Shown here: positions 5,979-6,980 of the stretch, one piece after another
How the letters are laid out: each line of letters starts with the position of its first letter
Position numbering within the stretch: position 1 is the first letter of the stretch
Notes under the pieces: model-generated
The model's database searches: none
The model's input: the letters and a program-made list of their open reading frames with translations, nothing else
Told to the model about the DNA's origin: nothing
Position numbers and translations under genes: made by a program
Source of the DNA: Gemmatimonadota bacterium
Lineage (GTDB): Bacteria; Gemmatimonadota; Gemmatimonadetes; Gemmatimonadales; Gemmatimonadaceae
Assembly (NCBI GenBank): GCA_003222065.1
Contig: QHUV01000259.1
Location: 1 to 6,980 of the forward strand
Length of the DNA: 6,980 bases
Direction: 5' to 3'

Positions 5979-6980
5979 CGCAGAGAACGAAGGAGTGGGA
6001 TAGCGGCGTAGTGGCCGTGCAGCGGCGGGGTGCATAAAAGTCCGACGGAGATCCGACGACGATGAGTCGCATCGAGGCCAGCTCTTGCTCCGCCGGTGAG
6101 AAGCGTCGTTTCGGAATAGGTGTACCCGTCGGGCTCGAGACTCGTCCGTAGGCGGCGGCAAGCTCGCGGAGATCGTCGCTTTCGCGGCGGTCGAGCGCGG
6201 CGAGGAGGGCGGCAACCCGCGGCTCCACGCCTCCGGCAATCTCACCTAACGAGCGAAGCGCACGCCGCTCACGGGCCGCCGCGTACTGCACCTGATCGAC
6301 AGCGCCGTAGTAGGCGGCGAGCCTGTCCGTCGACGTCGCCATGAGCTGCAACCCGAGTCCGAAATTGCGCGCAAGCCGCGCCTCGCCTCGGCCCATGACC
6401 TCACCGCCGAAGAGATCGAACGACGCCACATCCGCGCTCGCCATCGTATACGCGATGAGAGCGGCACTCGCCGCGTTGCGTCCAAGCTGCGTGCGATCGA
6501 TCCCCCACAAGTCGTCGAGATTCGAGTGAATGAAACGATCGGGCTCGTTGCCGAAACCGATCGCTGGAACGCCGGCGTTCAAGAATGAATCGTGGTCCGA
6601 GTCTCCCTCGAACCACACCGTCTGGGCGTTGTAGCGGTGCTCGCTGCCGTTGTGCGCGAGGTGCGGCCTCGTGTACAGCCCGTACCCATTCCGGAATTGC
6701 GTGATGTTCGCGCTGTTGCCCGCGACCATATACTCGATCACCGCTTCGGCAACGTCGTTCAGGAAATGAAAGCGCGACGCCGGCACGCGAAACACGTTTT
6801 GTGTGCGCATCACGTCAATCGACTGATCGGCGCCCACCATGTCTTGATTTATGTCGACCCAAAGGCGCTTGAGAATTGCCGGATGGTCGGCGAAGTAGCG
6901 TGGCTCACTGTTGTTCTCAGTAGTCCACCAGAAACGAATCGTGCGCTTGGGACGCGGCAGATGACCGTCGCCAATGAGCC
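5887..6980 (-). CDS. C-terminal part of an M28-type metallopeptidase (5' end outside window)
   Basis: The frame is open from the window edge to TGA at 5887-5889, giving 363 whole codons; the N-terminal part is outside the window. An ATG at 6838-6840 is internal, since the conserved sequence continues upstream of it. In partial numbering, IRFWWTTEN (14-22) is the strand that normally carries the catalytic Glu of M28 peptidases, and INQDMVG (43-49) carries the metal-binding Asp (D46). GDSDHDSFLNAGVPAIGFG (125-143) and FIHSNLDD (149-156) are the late M28 motifs, with H151 the expected last zinc ligand. A helical region follows to about residue 300. Family members are usually secreted and remove N-terminal amino acids from peptides. 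E21 is followed by Asn where classical M28 enzymes have a second, metal-binding Glu. The last 45 or so residues, rich in Arg and Cys, run into the start of the propeller gene and look unlike family sequence. The two genes probably form one transcription unit. Confidence 0.82.
   Translation of the reverse strand, partial: LIGDGHLPRPKRTIRFWWTTENNSEPRYFADHPAILKRLWVDINQDMVGADQSIDVMRTQNVFRVPASRFHFLNDVAEAVIEYMVAGNSANITQFRNGYGLYTRPHLAHNGSEHRYNAQTVWFEGDSDHDSFLNAGVPAIGFGNEPDRFIHSNLDDLWGIDRTQLGRNAASAALIAYTMASADVASFDLFGGEVMGRGEARLARNFGLGLQLMATSTDRLAAYYGAVDQVQYAAARERRALRSLGEIAGGVEPRVAALLAALDRRESDDLRELAAAYGRVSSPTGTPIPKRRFSPAEQELASMRLIVVGSPSDFYAPRRCTATTPLSHSFVLCDARFLLALPRRWRCRLLPCPASRASAQQLA

Larger units (their letters stand above)
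74..6251. repeat. Scattered heptamer CCTAACG, nine copies on both strands
   Basis: CCTAACG occurs on the + strand at 74-80, 740-746, 1878-1884, 3844-3850 and 6245-6251, and as its complement CGTTAGG at 3357-3363, 4359-4365, 4676-4682 and 5474-5480. Six of the nine are preceded by G. Every CTAAC pentamer I found (11 on both strands) is followed by G. With about 64% GC and independent bases I would expect roughly one copy. Copies fall in all four large genes except the aapM-like one, which has only a near match, TCTAACG, near 2621. The function is unknown. Confidence 0.55.

Noticed and set aside
4392..6011. A 1.6-kb open frame on the + strand opposite the propeller gene
   Set aside because: Its translation is Arg/Val/Ala/Asp-rich with no recognisable domain, and the opposite strand carries a clear signal peptide and nine Asp-boxes. 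Long antisense frames are common in GC-rich coding DNA.
5979..6245. An upstream extension of the propeller protein to an ATG at 6245
   Set aside because: It would put about 89 unrelated residues before an obvious signal peptide and lies entirely within the peptidase coding sequence.
5887..6840. The peptidase starting at ATG 6840
   Set aside because: The frame remains open to the window edge, and the upstream codons encode family-like sequence (IRFWWTTEN and WVDINQD), so this Met is internal.
1..6980. tRNA or rRNA genes, CRISPR arrays, insertion sequences, promoters
   Set aside because: Reading both strands, I saw no cloverleaf-like sequence, regular direct repeats, transposase or terminal inverted repeats. 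Coding sequence fills the window, and the promoters of both blocks appear to lie outside it.

Overview
The window is GC-rich, gene-dense bacterial DNA from a Gram-negative type of organism. It holds two convergent gene blocks that meet tail to tail near position 3140. The left block (+ strand, 1-3149) is the last codons of a MetC-like PLP enzyme followed by three genes of a polar/general amino-acid ABC importer of the Aap/Bzt kind: a substrate-binding lipoprotein (AapJ-like) and two permeases (AapQ- and AapM-like). The right block (- strand, 3132-6980) is the 3' part of a secreted M28-type metallopeptidase followed by a secreted beta-propeller protein with nine Asp-box (BNR) repeats, of the VPS10/sortilin-like 'glycosyl hydrolase' family. 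Large exported propeller proteins of this kind and M28 peptidases are common in Gemmatimonadota and Acidobacteriota. With the high GC and poor Shine-Dalgarno signals, a Gemmatimonadota-like host is my best guess, but it is an inference and no marker gene is present.

Layout: 1-68 is the C-terminus of the MetC-like enzyme. 65-1129 is the AapJ-like lipoprotein, joined to the previous gene by an ATGA overlap. 1129-2073 is the AapQ-like permease (GTG start sharing one base with the aapJ stop). 2076-3149 is the AapM-like permease, 2 nt further on. The expected ATPase (AapP) is absent. Instead the aapM stop overlaps by 18 bp the end of the propeller gene on the other strand (3132-5978). That gene's start in turn lies inside the 3' end of the peptidase gene (5887 to beyond 6980). 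There is no non-coding stretch above a few bases, no RNA gene, no mobile element and no CRISPR array.

How the parts may work together: the + strand block would capture amino acids at the cell envelope and import them, provided an ATPase is supplied from elsewhere in the genome. The - strand block exports proteins that probably act on extracellular peptides or proteins. The two blocks make a plausible nutrient-acquisition neighbourhood, but the sequence shows only adjacency.

The points most worth a second look are a scattered heptamer CCTAACG (nine copies on both strands, in several reading frames), the missing ATPase, an apparent in-frame loss of a propeller segment near 5166, the long same-strand overlap at 5887-5978, and a non-canonical E-N in place of the usual E-E pair in the peptidase. 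I see no clearly new multi-gene system here.
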